A stretch of DNA of 64,000 nt from Mycolicibacterium neworleansense. GTDB lineage: Bacteria; Actinomycetota; Actinomycetes; Mycobacteriales; Mycobacteriaceae. Location: contig NZ_CWKH01000001.1 of the NCBI RefSeq assembly GCF_001245615.1, positions 1,798,001 through 1,862,000 on the forward strand, read 5' to 3'. The notes below the pieces were generated by a model. It ran no database searches, was not told where the DNA came from, and saw only the letters and a list, made by a program, of their open reading frames with translations. Numbering within the stretch: the first letter of the stretch is position 1; each line of letters begins with the position of its first letter. This document shows, in pieces, positions 43,512 to 52,399 of the stretch. The position numbers and the translations under genes were made by a program.

Positions 43512-44402
43512 GTGCCGGCATCCACCAGCAACGCGACATCACGACCACGCACCGAACAACGTGACACCGCCGTGTCGATGGTCGATCGGGTCGCCCTGAT
43601 CCTCAACGTGTTCGACGAACCCGGCAAACACCTCAGGCTGGACCAGATCGCGGGCCGCACCGGTCTGCCCCGCTCCTCGGTACACCGGATCCTCAAGCAG
43701 TTGCACAGCGCCGGGCTCCTGCAACACCGTCCCGACGGGTACGCCCTGGCGGCCTCCCCGCTGCCGGTGACCAGGATGGTCGACCACTCGCAGTTGCGCA
43801 GCGTGGCTTCCCCGACCTTGTCCCGCCTCCATGCCGACACCGGGCTGGTGGTCCACCTCGGGGTGCTGTTCGGCGGTGACGTCGTCTACTTGGACAAGGT
43901 GGCCGGCCGCAACAGCGCGGTGGTGCCCACCCGCGTCGCCGGGCACACGCCCGCGCACGCCAGCGCGCTGGGTAAGACGATGCTGGCCCAGCTTCCCGCC
44001 GAGGAGGTGGACGCCGTCCTGGGGCCGCGGCTGGCCCGGTCCACCCGGTCCACCATCAGCGACCGGGAGACCCTGCACCGCGAACTGGCCCGGATCCGCT
44101 CCCGGCACGGACTCGCCTATGACAACGAGGAACTGGCGATCGGGCTGACCAGCGTGGCGGCCCCGCTGCGCTCGGCAGACGGCGAGGTGGCGGGCCTGTC
44201 CCTGACCGGCGCGGTGCCGCTGCACCGCCTGCAACGAACCGCCCCGTTCGTGATCCGCGCGGCCCGGCACATCTCCCAGCAACTGGGCTCCCAAGACACC
44301 GGCGCACGGGATTCCGCATCGCTTGCCCCGTCCCACGCGCAGGCCACCGACAACCTGCTGTCCCGCGTGCTGCGGACGCTGACGTCTGACGCGTGGGTCT
44401 GA
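43512..44402 (+). CDS. IclR-family transcriptional regulator
   Basis: 296 residues. The winged helix (about 22-85) includes MVDRVALILNVFDEPGKHLRLDQIAGRTGLPRSSVHRILKQLHSAGLL. The GAF-like effector domain contains HLGVLFGGDVVYLDKVAG, HTPAHASALGKTMLAQLP and GLAYDNEELAIGLTSVAAPLRSADGEVAGLSLTG, all IclR hallmarks. IclR proteins in actinobacteria often control aromatic or cyclic-compound catabolism. It sits between two HsaA-like genes and probably controls them. GTG 43512. Confidence 0.9.
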   Translation: MPASTSNATSRPRTEQRDTAVSMVDRVALILNVFDEPGKHLRLDQIAGRTGLPRSSVHRILKQLHSAGLLQHRPDGYALAASPLPVTRMVDHSQLRSVASPTLSRLHADTGLVVHLGVLFGGDVVYLDKVAGRNSAVVPTRVAGHTPAHASALGKTMLAQLPAEEVDAVLGPRLARSTRSTISDRETLHRELARIRSRHGLAYDNEELAIGLTSVAAPLRSADGEVAGLSLTGAVPLHRLQRTAPFVIRAARHISQQLGSQDTGARDSASLAPSHAQATDNLLSRVLRTLTSDAWV

Positions 44403-44411
44403 AAGGGCCGG

Positions 44412-45509
44412 CTACCAGAGGATCTCGTCGACCTCCATACCGAAGGAGTGGCGACCGACCAGGGCCAGCACCTGCTCCACATTGCTGGCCACGTGGGTCT
44501 GCGCGGTCTGGACATCACGCCACACCCGCTCCACCAGAGGGTCGGCGGCATCGCGACCGCCAGAGTGCGCGATGAACGTCCGGATCGCGGCCACCGCGCG
44601 TTCGGAGGCCAGTACCTGGTCCCGGCGCGATCGAAGCACCAGGGCGCTGTCCGGGGCGAGATCGGCACGCACACAGTCCATGAGATCGGCGAGATTGCGC
44701 TCGATCTGCCTGACCGACAACTCGAGGTCGCTGCACGCCATGGCAACCGGATCCACCGGCGAGCCGGAGTGAGGCTGCAACGCCGACAGGATGTTGTGGG
44801 CCGCACCGAGCAGGGGAACCGTTCCGGTGTGGGTATACATGGTCGGTTGCGGCAGCCGGTACAGCGGCGCCAGCGTGCCGAGCTGCTCACCGCTGACCCA
44901 GCCGAACGTGCGGTACCGCGGCACCACCGCACCCGACACGACCACATCGTGCGCGCCGATACCGCGCAATCCCACGCTGTTCCAACTCGTTTCCACGACA
45001 TAGTCGGCCCGCGGCACAAGCGCCACCAGGAAATCCTGGGCCGCGCCGTCCTCACCCACCAGCACCGCGGCAGCCATGAGCCACGACGCGTGCAGGATCC
45101 CGGTACATCGGCTCCACCGGCCCGACAACCGGAATTCGTCACCGACACGTTCGAGCCGGCCGGTCGGGGCATACGACTCGCACAGCAGGGTGCGCGGATC
45201 TCCCCCCCACACATCGCGTTGGGCACGCTCGTCGAACAGCGACAGGTGCCAGGTGTTGACCCCCAGCCACCCGGCCAGCCAACCGGTGGAAGTACACGCC
45301 GCGGACAGGTCGCGGGTGACCGCGAGGTAGTCGGCCGGTTCGGCCTCGATCCCGCCGAACGCCTTGGGTCGCAGCATCGCAAAGAAGCCCGCATCGTGCA
45401 GACCGGCGATCACCGAGGGGTCCACGGCCCCGGTGAGGTCGACATCGACGGCGGCTTCGGCGATCGCCGGCAGTGCCTGTCGCACCGCAGCGCGCACATT
45501 CTGCGTCAT
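44412..45509 (-). CDS. HsaA-like flavin-dependent monooxygenase, copy 2
   Basis: 365 residues. This copy is the closest to HsaA of steroid degradation as I recall it: LHDAGFFAMLRPKAFGGIEAEPADYLAVTRDLSAACTSTGWLAGWLGVNTWHLSLFDERAQRDVWG, SGRWSRCTGILHASWLMAAA, GLRGIGAHDVVVSGAVVPRYR. A group D monooxygenase that needs a flavin reductase partner. ATG 45509 is chosen; 32 earlier in-frame codons cover the divergent promoter. Divergent from copy 3 with 74 bp between starts. Confidence 0.83.
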   Translation of the reverse strand: MTQNVRAAVRQALPAIAEAAVDVDLTGAVDPSVIAGLHDAGFFAMLRPKAFGGIEAEPADYLAVTRDLSAACTSTGWLAGWLGVNTWHLSLFDERAQRDVWGGDPRTLLCESYAPTGRLERVGDEFRLSGRWSRCTGILHASWLMAAAVLVGEDGAAQDFLVALVPRADYVVETSWNSVGLRGIGAHDVVVSGAVVPRYRTFGWVSGEQLGTLAPLYRLPQPTMYTHTGTVPLLGAAHNILSALQPHSGSPVDPVAMACSDLELSVRQIERNLADLMDCVRADLAPDSALVLRSRRDQVLASERAVAAIRTFIAHSGGRDAADPLVERVWRDVQTAQTHVASNVEQVLALVGRHSFGMEVDEILW

Positions 45510-45534
45510 CCGTGCCGCCCAATCCTGCCCGTCG

Positions 45535-45557
45535 GGTATGTCACCATCGTGGATACC
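45535..45557. promoter_or_regulatory. candidate operator between HsaA-like copies 2 and 3
   Basis: GGTAT-N13-ATACC inverted repeat in the 74-bp spacer of two divergent genes. The strong AGGAGGT ribosome-binding site of copy 3 follows at 45574-45580. Weak on its own; listed because it is the only symmetry in the spacer. Confidence 0.3.
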
Positions 45558-45583
45558 ATTCGTCGCCCCTCCCAGGAGGTCAT

Positions 45584-46585
45584 ATGGCCGAGCCGACCGG
45601 TACACCCGGCGTCGATCCCAGCGTCTCGGCTGCTGAATCGATTACCGTCCTGCGTGATTCGGTGTCGTGCCGGTTGTTGCAGCCGGTCGGCTACGGCGGG
45701 CGTGCGGTGTCGCCGGCCGACTTCGTCGCGGCGGTGGCCGATCTCGCCGCGCGCGACGGGTCGGGCGGTTGGTTCGCCGCTGCGGTCAATGCCGCGGCCT
45801 ACGCGGTGACCGGTCTGGGCGATACGGCCGCCGAACGGGTGTGGGGCGCCGACGCCGGTGCGCTGGTCACCGCTTGCGGGGATGCGACGGGACAGTTGAC
45901 CGCCGAGGCCGGACAGTTTCGGCTGACCGGCCGCTGGGAAGCGGTGAGCGGTGCTGCACTCGCGGACTGGCTGCTGCTGAGCGCCCTCGACGGCGATTCG
46001 GTCCGCTGCGTCCTGCTGCCCCGCAGTGTGGTGCAGGTGGACCGGCACGTCGGTCGCCGCGGCCTGGACTCGGCGGGTATCGGCGACGTCACGGTGTCGG
46101 ACGCGGCCGTCGACGCACAGTCCGTGTTCGAGCATCCTGATGACACTTCTTGTGACAGTGACGAATTCGATGCTGCGCGGCCTTCCTACCGGGTCCTCGC
46201 CGGAGCCGCTCGGGCCGCCGCCGTCGTCGGCGCCGCGTCCGGGGTGTGGCAGGCCCACGTCGGCCAGGTCCGCCGGCGACTGGCCACCTCGTACGGCAGC
46301 GAGGACACCACCGAACTGACTTCCTCGGCGGTCCTGGTGGCCAAGGCGGAATCCGACATCGACGCTGCACGGCTGCAACTCAGCGCGTCACTGAGCGCGG
46401 ATGCACCCGCGGCCGCGACAGCGCTGAGCCAAGCCGTGACCCGCGCACGCAATGCCGCCGACCAACTCCTGAGCAGCGGGAGCCGCCATGCGCTCGACGC
46501 GGCGGATCCCGTGGCCCGGCTGTGGCTCGACGTCCTAGCCGGATACCGCCTGACGATCCGGAGCGAGCAAACCGGCCTCGGCTGA
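45584..46585 (+). CDS. divergent HsaA-like / acyl-CoA-dehydrogenase-fold protein, copy 3
   Basis: 333 residues. It follows the same plan as copies 1 and 2 but is more divergent: LLQPVGYGGRAVSPADFVAAVADLAARDGSGGWFAAAVN, LTGRWEAVSGAALADWLLLSA, GLDSAGIGDVTVSDAAV and DPVARLWLDVLAGYRLTI. The N-terminal helix is shorter by about 30 residues. The conserved His of the 'DHxxW' region is replaced (AALADWLL). It could be a partner subunit rather than a second oxygenase. ATG 45584 with AGGAGGT upstream. The 3' end overlaps the convergent WS/DGAT gene by 51 bp. Confidence 0.7.
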   Translation: MAEPTGTPGVDPSVSAAESITVLRDSVSCRLLQPVGYGGRAVSPADFVAAVADLAARDGSGGWFAAAVNAAAYAVTGLGDTAAERVWGADAGALVTACGDATGQLTAEAGQFRLTGRWEAVSGAALADWLLLSALDGDSVRCVLLPRSVVQVDRHVGRRGLDSAGIGDVTVSDAAVDAQSVFEHPDDTSCDSDEFDAARPSYRVLAGAARAAAVVGAASGVWQAHVGQVRRRLATSYGSEDTTELTSSAVLVAKAESDIDAARLQLSASLSADAPAAATALSQAVTRARNAADQLLSSGSRHALDAADPVARLWLDVLAGYRLTIRSEQTGLG

Positions 46586-47971
46586 AGCCGCCCGCGCCGA
46601 CAGCTCCGCCAGGGCCCGCGGCACCCGGTCGGCGATGCCGTACGGGTCGGGCACCTGATCACCGCAGGTGAGCACGCAGATCGCCATCTCGTCGCGGTAG
46701 CTCCAACCGGTGAAGTTCAACCCCATCGGAAACACGATCGGCCCGGAGGAGATGAGCTGCTCGATCGGCGCACCGCCCCAGTAGAGCGTCTTCTGCGGGC
46801 CGCGCATGTTGGAGGCGATCAGGCTGAACATCGGGCGGCGCTTCATCTTCGCCCCGAGGATCGGCAGCACCCGTGAGTACAGCCAGAACAGCGGCCAGTA
46901 CTCCATCCAGTCGTGCTGCAGCCAGGCGTCACGCTCGGCCTGCACCTCCCGCGCGGTGCGGGTCGCCGAGGCGATCGCGGCCAGCCGCTCGACCGGGTCT
47001 GCGATGTGGGTGGCGAGGTCGACGTTCCACCGCGCCACCTTGTTGCCCCACTCGGCTTCGGTCTCGGCCGGGCGCATCGAGACGGGCACCACCGCGGTCA
47101 TACTCTCGTCGGCGAGCTGTCCGTTCTCGGCCAGGTAGTCGCGCAGGGCACCGCCACAGATACTGAGAAAGACGTCGTTGATCGTGACGCCGAAAGCCTT
47201 TGACACCCGCTTGATCTCTGTCACGTCGCAACGCCGGTAGGCGAATTTGCGGCTGGCCGAGAACGGTTCGTTGAACGGCATGGCCGGTGCGGCGAATGCT
47301 TCTGCGTAACCGGGCTTTCCGGCCTTCTGGCGGCGGCGGATCACCCCGGTGACTGCGACGGTCCGGGCGATGATGCTCGGGAACCGGGCCAGGGCCGCGA
47401 TTTGATGACGGACAACCAGCGGCCACCAGATCCACGGTGCCGGGCGCCGCTCGTTCGGCAACGGCGTCGACCGCGGCTTCGGCAGCGGTTTCGTGGGGTC
47501 GGTGCTGTACAGGGTTTCCAGCAGCCGCAGCGATGCGGTGCCGTCGGCGACGGCGTGGTGAATCTTGAGCACCAGGGCGACGCGGCCGTCGGCCAGGCCG
47601 TCGACGAACCACAGCTGCCAGGCCGGCCGGTTCCGGTCGAGGGCCACCTCGAAGATCTCACCGATGGTCGCGGCGAGCTCCTCATCGCCGCCGGGTGCGG
47701 GCGCAGTGGTCCGCTGCAGGTGGTGGTCGATGTCGAGCTGCGGCCGCGAAACCCACCACGGCCGGCCGAATCCGACTCGCGGGGAAAGCAACTGCCACTG
47801 GAGGGGCTCGATGTTGTCGACCCAGCCCTGCACCGCGGACTTGAGCCGGTCGAAGGTCAGCGGCTCGGCCATCTGGCTCGGATCGAGTACGACGGCCTTC
47901 ATCGTGTGCTGCGGTTGGACCACGCTTTCCCACGCCAGGAAGCTGTTGTCCTCACCCTTCAAACGCCGCAT
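46535..47971 (-). CDS. WS/DGAT-family acyltransferase
   Basis: 478 residues. Wax ester synthase/diacylglycerol acyltransferase: the catalytic HHAVADG is at about 130 in VALVLKIHHAVADGTASLRLLETLY, and the C-terminal domain contains NDVFLSICGGALRDYL, VPVSMRP and SNMRGPQKTLYWGGAPIEQL. It transfers an acyl chain from CoA to an alcohol or diacylglycerol. ATG 47971 (MRRLKGEDNSFLAWES) with GAGG upstream; TTG 47977 is an alternative. Divergent from the acyl-CoA synthetase gene. Confidence 0.9.
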   Translation of the reverse strand: MRRLKGEDNSFLAWESVVQPQHTMKAVVLDPSQMAEPLTFDRLKSAVQGWVDNIEPLQWQLLSPRVGFGRPWWVSRPQLDIDHHLQRTTAPAPGGDEELAATIGEIFEVALDRNRPAWQLWFVDGLADGRVALVLKIHHAVADGTASLRLLETLYSTDPTKPLPKPRSTPLPNERRPAPWIWWPLVVRHQIAALARFPSIIARTVAVTGVIRRRQKAGKPGYAEAFAAPAMPFNEPFSASRKFAYRRCDVTEIKRVSKAFGVTINDVFLSICGGALRDYLAENGQLADESMTAVVPVSMRPAETEAEWGNKVARWNVDLATHIADPVERLAAIASATRTAREVQAERDAWLQHDWMEYWPLFWLYSRVLPILGAKMKRRPMFSLIASNMRGPQKTLYWGGAPIEQLISSGPIVFPMGLNFTGWSYRDEMAICVLTCGDQVPDPYGIADRVPRALAELSARAASAEAGLLAPDRQAVSG

Positions 47972-48119
47972 TCTCAACCTCGCTTGTCCTCACCGCCGAT
48001 ACGGCACTGCCTGTGGCTGCCATCACTCTTATCCAATCGTGTGTCCCAGTAGACAAGCTGTCCCGCACAGCGAGACTCGGCAGCCCGCTGCCTGCGCGAG
48101 GCAACCTACGGTTTGCGCC

Positions 48120-49766
48120 ATGAAGCGAGCCATTCCGCGCCCTGCCAGCCTCGCCGCCAGGGTCAACCGGTTCCGGGTGATCGCCCGCAGCATCGCCGTG
48201 CTCCGCGAGTCCGGACTGTCCGGCGGAGCCGCCGACGGCATCCGGCAGGCCAAGCTGGTCCGCCAGTTCGGCGGATTCGCCGCCGTCATCGAGAGTGCCG
48301 CCACCGGCGACCCCAACGCCATCGCCATCACCGACGAATGGGGCGACGTGACGTTCGCCCAGCTCAACGACCGGGTGAACGCACTGGCCCGGGCCTGGAA
48401 CTCGCGGGGAATCGGCGCCGGCTCGGTCATCGCGGCGCTGTGCCGCGACCACCGCGGCCTGGTCACCATCCTGGCCGCGGCGGGCAAGGTCGGGGCACAG
48501 CTGCTGCTGATGAACACCGGCTTCGCCAAACCCCAGCTCGCCGACGTCGCGGCCCGCGAGAAGGTCAACGTGCTGGTGCACGACGAGGAGTTCACCGAGT
48601 TGGTCAGTGCCATCGACCCGGGCGTGCGGCGCTTCCTGGCGTGGACCGATGAACGCACGAGCTCCGATATCGAAGGTTCGCTGGAAGGTCTGATCGCCGC
48701 CACCTCGCCGGCCCCGGTGGCCGCACCCGCCAAGCCCGGCGGCATGACGCTGCTGACCAGTGGCACCACCGGCACGCCAAAGGGCGCCCCGCGCGGCAAG
48801 ACCTCTCCCCTGTTCTCGGCACAGCTGCTGGACCGCGTGCCGCGCCGCCGCGGTCAGACCTGCATGCTGGCCGCGCCGATGTTCCACGGCACCGGACTCG
48901 GCCAGGCCGTGTTGTCGCTGGCGCTCGGTAACCGCCTGGTGCTGCGGCGCAAGTTCAACCCCGAGGAGACCCTGCGTGCGGTCCAGAACCACGGCTGCGA
49001 CGTGCTGGTCGTCGTACCCACGATGCTGCAGCGAATCCTGGCTCTGCCCAAGGATGTCCGCGACGCCTACGACACCTCGTCGCTCAAGATCATCTTCGTC
49101 TCGGGGTCGGCCATGCCGCCCGACCTGGTCAAGCGCACCCTCGCCGAATTCGGCCCGGTGCTCTACAACCTCTACGGCTCAACCGAACTCGCGGTCATGA
49201 CGGTGGCGATGCCCGAGGACCTGCTGCATGATCCGCGCACCGCGGGCCGGGCTCCGGTCGGATGCGCGGTGCGGCTGTACGACGATGCGGGCAGGGAGAT
49301 CACCGAACCCGGCGTGATCGGCCGGGTGTTCGCCGGCAGCGACGTGAGCTTCGCCGGTTACACCGACGGCCGCATCAAGGAGTCGATCGACGGTCTGCAG
49401 AGCAGCGGCGACGTCGGCCACTTCGACGACACGGGCCGGCTCTACATCGACGGCCGCGACGACGACATGGTGATCTGCGGCGGCGAGAACGTCTATCCGC
49501 TGGAGGTCGAGAACCTGATCACCAGCCACCCGGAGGTCGACGAGGTCGCGGTGATCGGGGTCAGCGACGACGATTTCGGCCAGCGGCTCAACGCCTACGT
49601 GGTGCTGGTCGACGGCGCGGACCTGGCCGCCGACGACATCAAGGACTACGTGCGGGCGAACCTGGCCCGCTACAAGATCCCCCGGGATGTCGAGTTCCTG
49701 ACCAAGCTGCCCCGCAACGCCACCGGCAAGGTGCTGCGGGGCGAGCTGACCGGGGGTGTCAAGTGA
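48120..49766 (+). CDS. acyl-CoA synthetase (FadD-type, adenylate-forming)
   Basis: 548 residues. The ATP loop LLTSGTTGTPKGAP is at 211-224, followed by LYNLYGSTELAVMTVA, the hinge GRDDDMVICGGENVYPLEVENLI and the catalytic Lys region PRNATGKVLR. An N-terminal extension of about 50 residues (LRESGLSGGAADGIRQAKLVRQFGG) resembles FadD2/FadD12-type synthetases. It would activate the acid produced by the island's oxidation steps. ATG 48120. Its stop overlaps the esterase GTG (GTGA). Confidence 0.9.
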   Translation: MKRAIPRPASLAARVNRFRVIARSIAVLRESGLSGGAADGIRQAKLVRQFGGFAAVIESAATGDPNAIAITDEWGDVTFAQLNDRVNALARAWNSRGIGAGSVIAALCRDHRGLVTILAAAGKVGAQLLLMNTGFAKPQLADVAAREKVNVLVHDEEFTELVSAIDPGVRRFLAWTDERTSSDIEGSLEGLIAATSPAPVAAPAKPGGMTLLTSGTTGTPKGAPRGKTSPLFSAQLLDRVPRRRGQTCMLAAPMFHGTGLGQAVLSLALGNRLVLRRKFNPEETLRAVQNHGCDVLVVVPTMLQRILALPKDVRDAYDTSSLKIIFVSGSAMPPDLVKRTLAEFGPVLYNLYGSTELAVMTVAMPEDLLHDPRTAGRAPVGCAVRLYDDAGREITEPGVIGRVFAGSDVSFAGYTDGRIKESIDGLQSSGDVGHFDDTGRLYIDGRDDDMVICGGENVYPLEVENLITSHPEVDEVAVIGVSDDDFGQRLNAYVVLVDGADLAADDIKDYVRANLARYKIPRDVEFLTKLPRNATGKVLRGELTGGVK

Positions 49767-50740
49767 GCGATTCCGACACCATGAAGCGAGAGGTCGCCGG
49801 CCGGATGGGCGACGCGTTCGCCCCGATCCTCGAAGGCGACCTCGACCCCGTCGCTGCCGCGGCCGAGGTCCGGTCCCGGCTCAAGGCCAGCCGACGGCCG
49901 GCCAAACCCGTGGCCGTGGGCAGCGTGGAGGACCGTGCCGTTCCCGGTCCCGCCGGCGACATTCCGGTGCGGATCTACCATCCGCTCAACCCGGCCGACG
50001 CCGGCACACCCCTGCCCGTGTTGGTGTATTTCCACGGCGGCGGGTTCGTGCTGTGTGACCTCGACTCACACGATTCGTGCTGCCGCCGGCTCGCCAACGG
50101 CATTGGTGCCATGGTGGTTTCGGTCGACTACCGGCTGGCGCCCGAGCATCCGTATCCCGCCGCGGTCGAGGACGCCTGGGCCGCGACCGAATGGGTGGCC
50201 GCCAACGCAGGCGAGCTGGGCGGTGACCCGGGCCGGTTGGCGGTGGTGGGCGACAGCGCGGGGGGCAACCTGGCGGCCGTGGTGGCGATGACCGCACGCG
50301 ACCGCAAGGGGCCGCCGATCGCATTCCAGGTGCTGATCTATCCGGTGGTCGATCAGCGCCGCAAATCGTCGTTGTCCAGCCCGCACACCCGTAGCGGGGT
50401 ACTGACCGCCGAGCACATGCAGTGGTTCACCGCCCAGTACCTCGGCGACAGCGGCGCCCAGACCGAGGTGTCGGCATCGCCGATTCTCGGCGACATGACC
50501 GGACTTCCGGATGCCCACGTGTTGACCGGGGCCCTGGATCCGCTGTGCGAGGAGGGCGAGGAGTACGCCCGCATGCTCGCCGAAGGCGGGGCGAAAGTCA
50601 GTGTCCGGCGGTACGAGCGTGGCTTCCACGGCTTCTTCAACCTCGCCGACCACCTCCCGGCCGCCGCCGAGGCCAGCGACGATGTGTGCGCCGCCGTCCG
50701 CGCCGCCCTGAGTTCCCCGACCACATCAGACAAAGACTGA
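49763..50740 (+). CDS. HSL-type alpha/beta hydrolase (esterase/lactonase candidate)
   Basis: 325 residues of the hormone-sensitive-lipase group (LipH/LipR-like). Oxyanion motif YFHGGGFVLCD, VSVDYRLAPEHPYPAAVEDAW, nucleophile VVGDSAGGNLAAVVAM, acid in GALDPLCEEGEEYA, His in YERGFHGFFN. All catalytic residues are present. No signal peptide. Coupled to the acyl-CoA synthetase upstream and 10 bp from the SDR downstream; with the BVMO it could open a lactone or ester. It resembles the broken copy at 38435-38650. Confidence 0.9.
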   Translation: MSDSDTMKREVAGRMGDAFAPILEGDLDPVAAAAEVRSRLKASRRPAKPVAVGSVEDRAVPGPAGDIPVRIYHPLNPADAGTPLPVLVYFHGGGFVLCDLDSHDSCCRRLANGIGAMVVSVDYRLAPEHPYPAAVEDAWAATEWVAANAGELGGDPGRLAVVGDSAGGNLAAVVAMTARDRKGPPIAFQVLIYPVVDQRRKSSLSSPHTRSGVLTAEHMQWFTAQYLGDSGAQTEVSASPILGDMTGLPDAHVLTGALDPLCEEGEEYARMLAEGGAKVSVRRYERGFHGFFNLADHLPAAAEASDDVCAAVRAALSSPTTSDKD

Positions 50741-50750
50741 AAGGCAACCC

Positions 50751-51548
50751 ATGAAGCTGAGGAATTCCCGCGCTCTGGTCACCGGCGCGAGCCGCGGACT
50801 GGGCAAGAGCATCGCCGAAGTCCTGGCCGCACGTGGTGTCGACGTCGCCGTGGTGGCGCGTGACGCCGAGTCCCTCAACCTGCTCGCCAAGGAGTTGAAC
50901 GGCAAGGCTTACCCGACCGATCTGGGTGACCCGGAAGCTGTCGAGGGGCTCATCGACCGCGTCGAGGCCGACGGCCCCGTGGACATCGTGATCAACAACG
51001 CAGGTGTCGACCACGTCGGCCGGTTCCACCAGGTCAGCCCCGAACAGATTCGTAACCTGTTGCAGGTCAACCTGGCGGCACCGATGGAGATCTGCCGTCA
51101 GGTGATGCCGCGCATGGTGCAACGGGGGCGTGGCCACATCGTCAATGTGTCGTCGATGGGCGCGATCTCGCAGGGGCCCGGCCTGACGTTGTACGGCACG
51201 TCCAAAGCGGGCCTGAGCCACTTCACCGCAGGTATCCGCGGTGAGCTGCGCGGCAAGCCGGTCGGCACCACGCTGGTGCAGATCGGCGAAGTCAAGACCG
51301 ACATGATCGATCACATCCGGGCGTTCGGCCCGGCGCGGCGCACCATCGAACGGTCCATCCGGTGGCGGATGATTCCGCGCGAATCGCTGGACCCGGCAGC
51401 GGTTTCGGTGGCAATCGCCGAAGCCGTCGAACACAACCGCCGCCATGTCATCCTGCCTCGCAACATCGTTCCGATGGCGAAGTTCACCGAGTTCCCGCGC
51501 CGTGTCTCCGAACTCATGCTGACCGGCATCGACCAGGACAACGACTGA
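50751..51548 (+). CDS. short-chain dehydrogenase/reductase
   Basis: 265 residues. TGASRGLGKSIAEVLAARGVDVAVVARD loop (Arg after strand 2 points to NADP), INNAGVDHVG, S-Y-K in VSSMGAISQGPGLTLYGTSKAGL. The C-terminal part (RSIRWRMIPRESLDPAAVSVAIAEAVEHNRRHVILP) lacks the usual TGxxxxVDGG end, placing it in the divergent DltE/SadH-like branch. AAAGG precedes ATG 50751. Its stop shares a base with the next ATG. Confidence 0.87.
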   Translation: MKLRNSRALVTGASRGLGKSIAEVLAARGVDVAVVARDAESLNLLAKELNGKAYPTDLGDPEAVEGLIDRVEADGPVDIVINNAGVDHVGRFHQVSPEQIRNLLQVNLAAPMEICRQVMPRMVQRGRGHIVNVSSMGAISQGPGLTLYGTSKAGLSHFTAGIRGELRGKPVGTTLVQIGEVKTDMIDHIRAFGPARRTIERSIRWRMIPRESLDPAAVSVAIAEAVEHNRRHVILPRNIVPMAKFTEFPRRVSELMLTGIDQDND

Positions 51549-52321
51549 TGGCCGGCGTCGACCTGTCGGGCAAGGTCGCGATCATCACCGGCGCCGCGCG
51601 CGGCCAGGGCGAAGCCGAAGCACGGTTGTTCGCCGCACTCGGTGCCCGGGTGGTACTGACCGACGTGCTCGTCGAGGAAGGTGAGCGGGTCGCGGCGTCC
51701 ATCGGCCCCGCCGCCCGCTTCGTCCGACTCGATGTTGGCAGCGAAACCGATTGGCGCGCAACGGTGGATACCGCGATGGCCGGGTTCGGGCGGATCGACG
51801 TCCTGGTCAACAACGCCGCCATCTGCAAGGTGGTGCCGCTGGCCGAGCAGGACACCGCCGGATTCGAGCAGATGCTGCGCGTCAATCTCATCGGCGCCTT
51901 CCTGGGCATGCAGGCCGTCACCGAACCGATGACGGCCGCCGGTGGCGGCTCGATCGTGAACATCTCGTCGCAGGCCGGTGTGCAGGGCCTCGCCGGCTAC
52001 ACCGCGTACGGCGCATCCAAGTGGGGCCTGCGCGGCATGTCTAAGGTCGCAGCAATCGAGCTGGGCCCGTTGGGTATTCGCGTCAACACCGTCTATCCGG
52101 GCATGATCGACACACCGATGATCGCCCATCTCGAGGTGGAACGCGGTCTCGGCGGCCATCCCGGTGCACCGCTCACCCGGGTCGGCACCCCCGACGAGGT
52201 CGCCGAGGTCGTCGCATTTCTGGCCTCGGACGCGTCGTCATACATCACCGGCGCCGATCTGACGGTCGACGGCGGCGCCAGTGCGGGCCGGATCCCGGTG
52301 ACCCCGGTCCACTCGCACTGA
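51548..52321 (+). CDS. short-chain dehydrogenase, 20-beta-hydroxysteroid dehydrogenase-like
   Basis: 257 residues. TGAARGQGEAEARLFAALG cofactor loop, VVLTDVLVEEG (Asp, NAD), VNNAAICK, S-Y-K in NISSQAGVQGLAGYTAYGASKWGLRGMSKVAAIELG, and an end ITGADLTVDGGASAG. Very similar to the SDR at 40662-41438 (both have [18 protein letters not shown] and YGASKWG stretches), so the two may be duplicates. ATG 51548 is part of TGATG with the upstream stop. A 21-bp perfect hairpin follows. Confidence 0.88.
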   Translation: MAGVDLSGKVAIITGAARGQGEAEARLFAALGARVVLTDVLVEEGERVAASIGPAARFVRLDVGSETDWRATVDTAMAGFGRIDVLVNNAAICKVVPLAEQDTAGFEQMLRVNLIGAFLGMQAVTEPMTAAGGGSIVNISSQAGVQGLAGYTAYGASKWGLRGMSKVAAIELGPLGIRVNTVYPGMIDTPMIAHLEVERGLGGHPGAPLTRVGTPDEVAEVVAFLASDASSYITGADLTVDGGASAGRIPVTPVHSH

Positions 52322-52343
52322 GCCGCTGCGAAACCTCCGGGCA

Positions 52344-52397
52344 CCGACCCCGGCCCGCGCTGTGTATCCGTCGCCGCACAGCGCGGGCCGGGGTCGG
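52344..52397. terminator. 21-bp perfect hairpin between convergent genes
   Basis: Arms 52344-52364 and 52377-52397 are exact reverse complements (begin CCGACCCCGGCCCGCG) around a 12-nt loop. It fills the gap between the SDR stop (52321) and the convergent alcohol dehydrogenase stop (52400). Confidence 0.8.
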
Positions 52398-52399
52398 CC

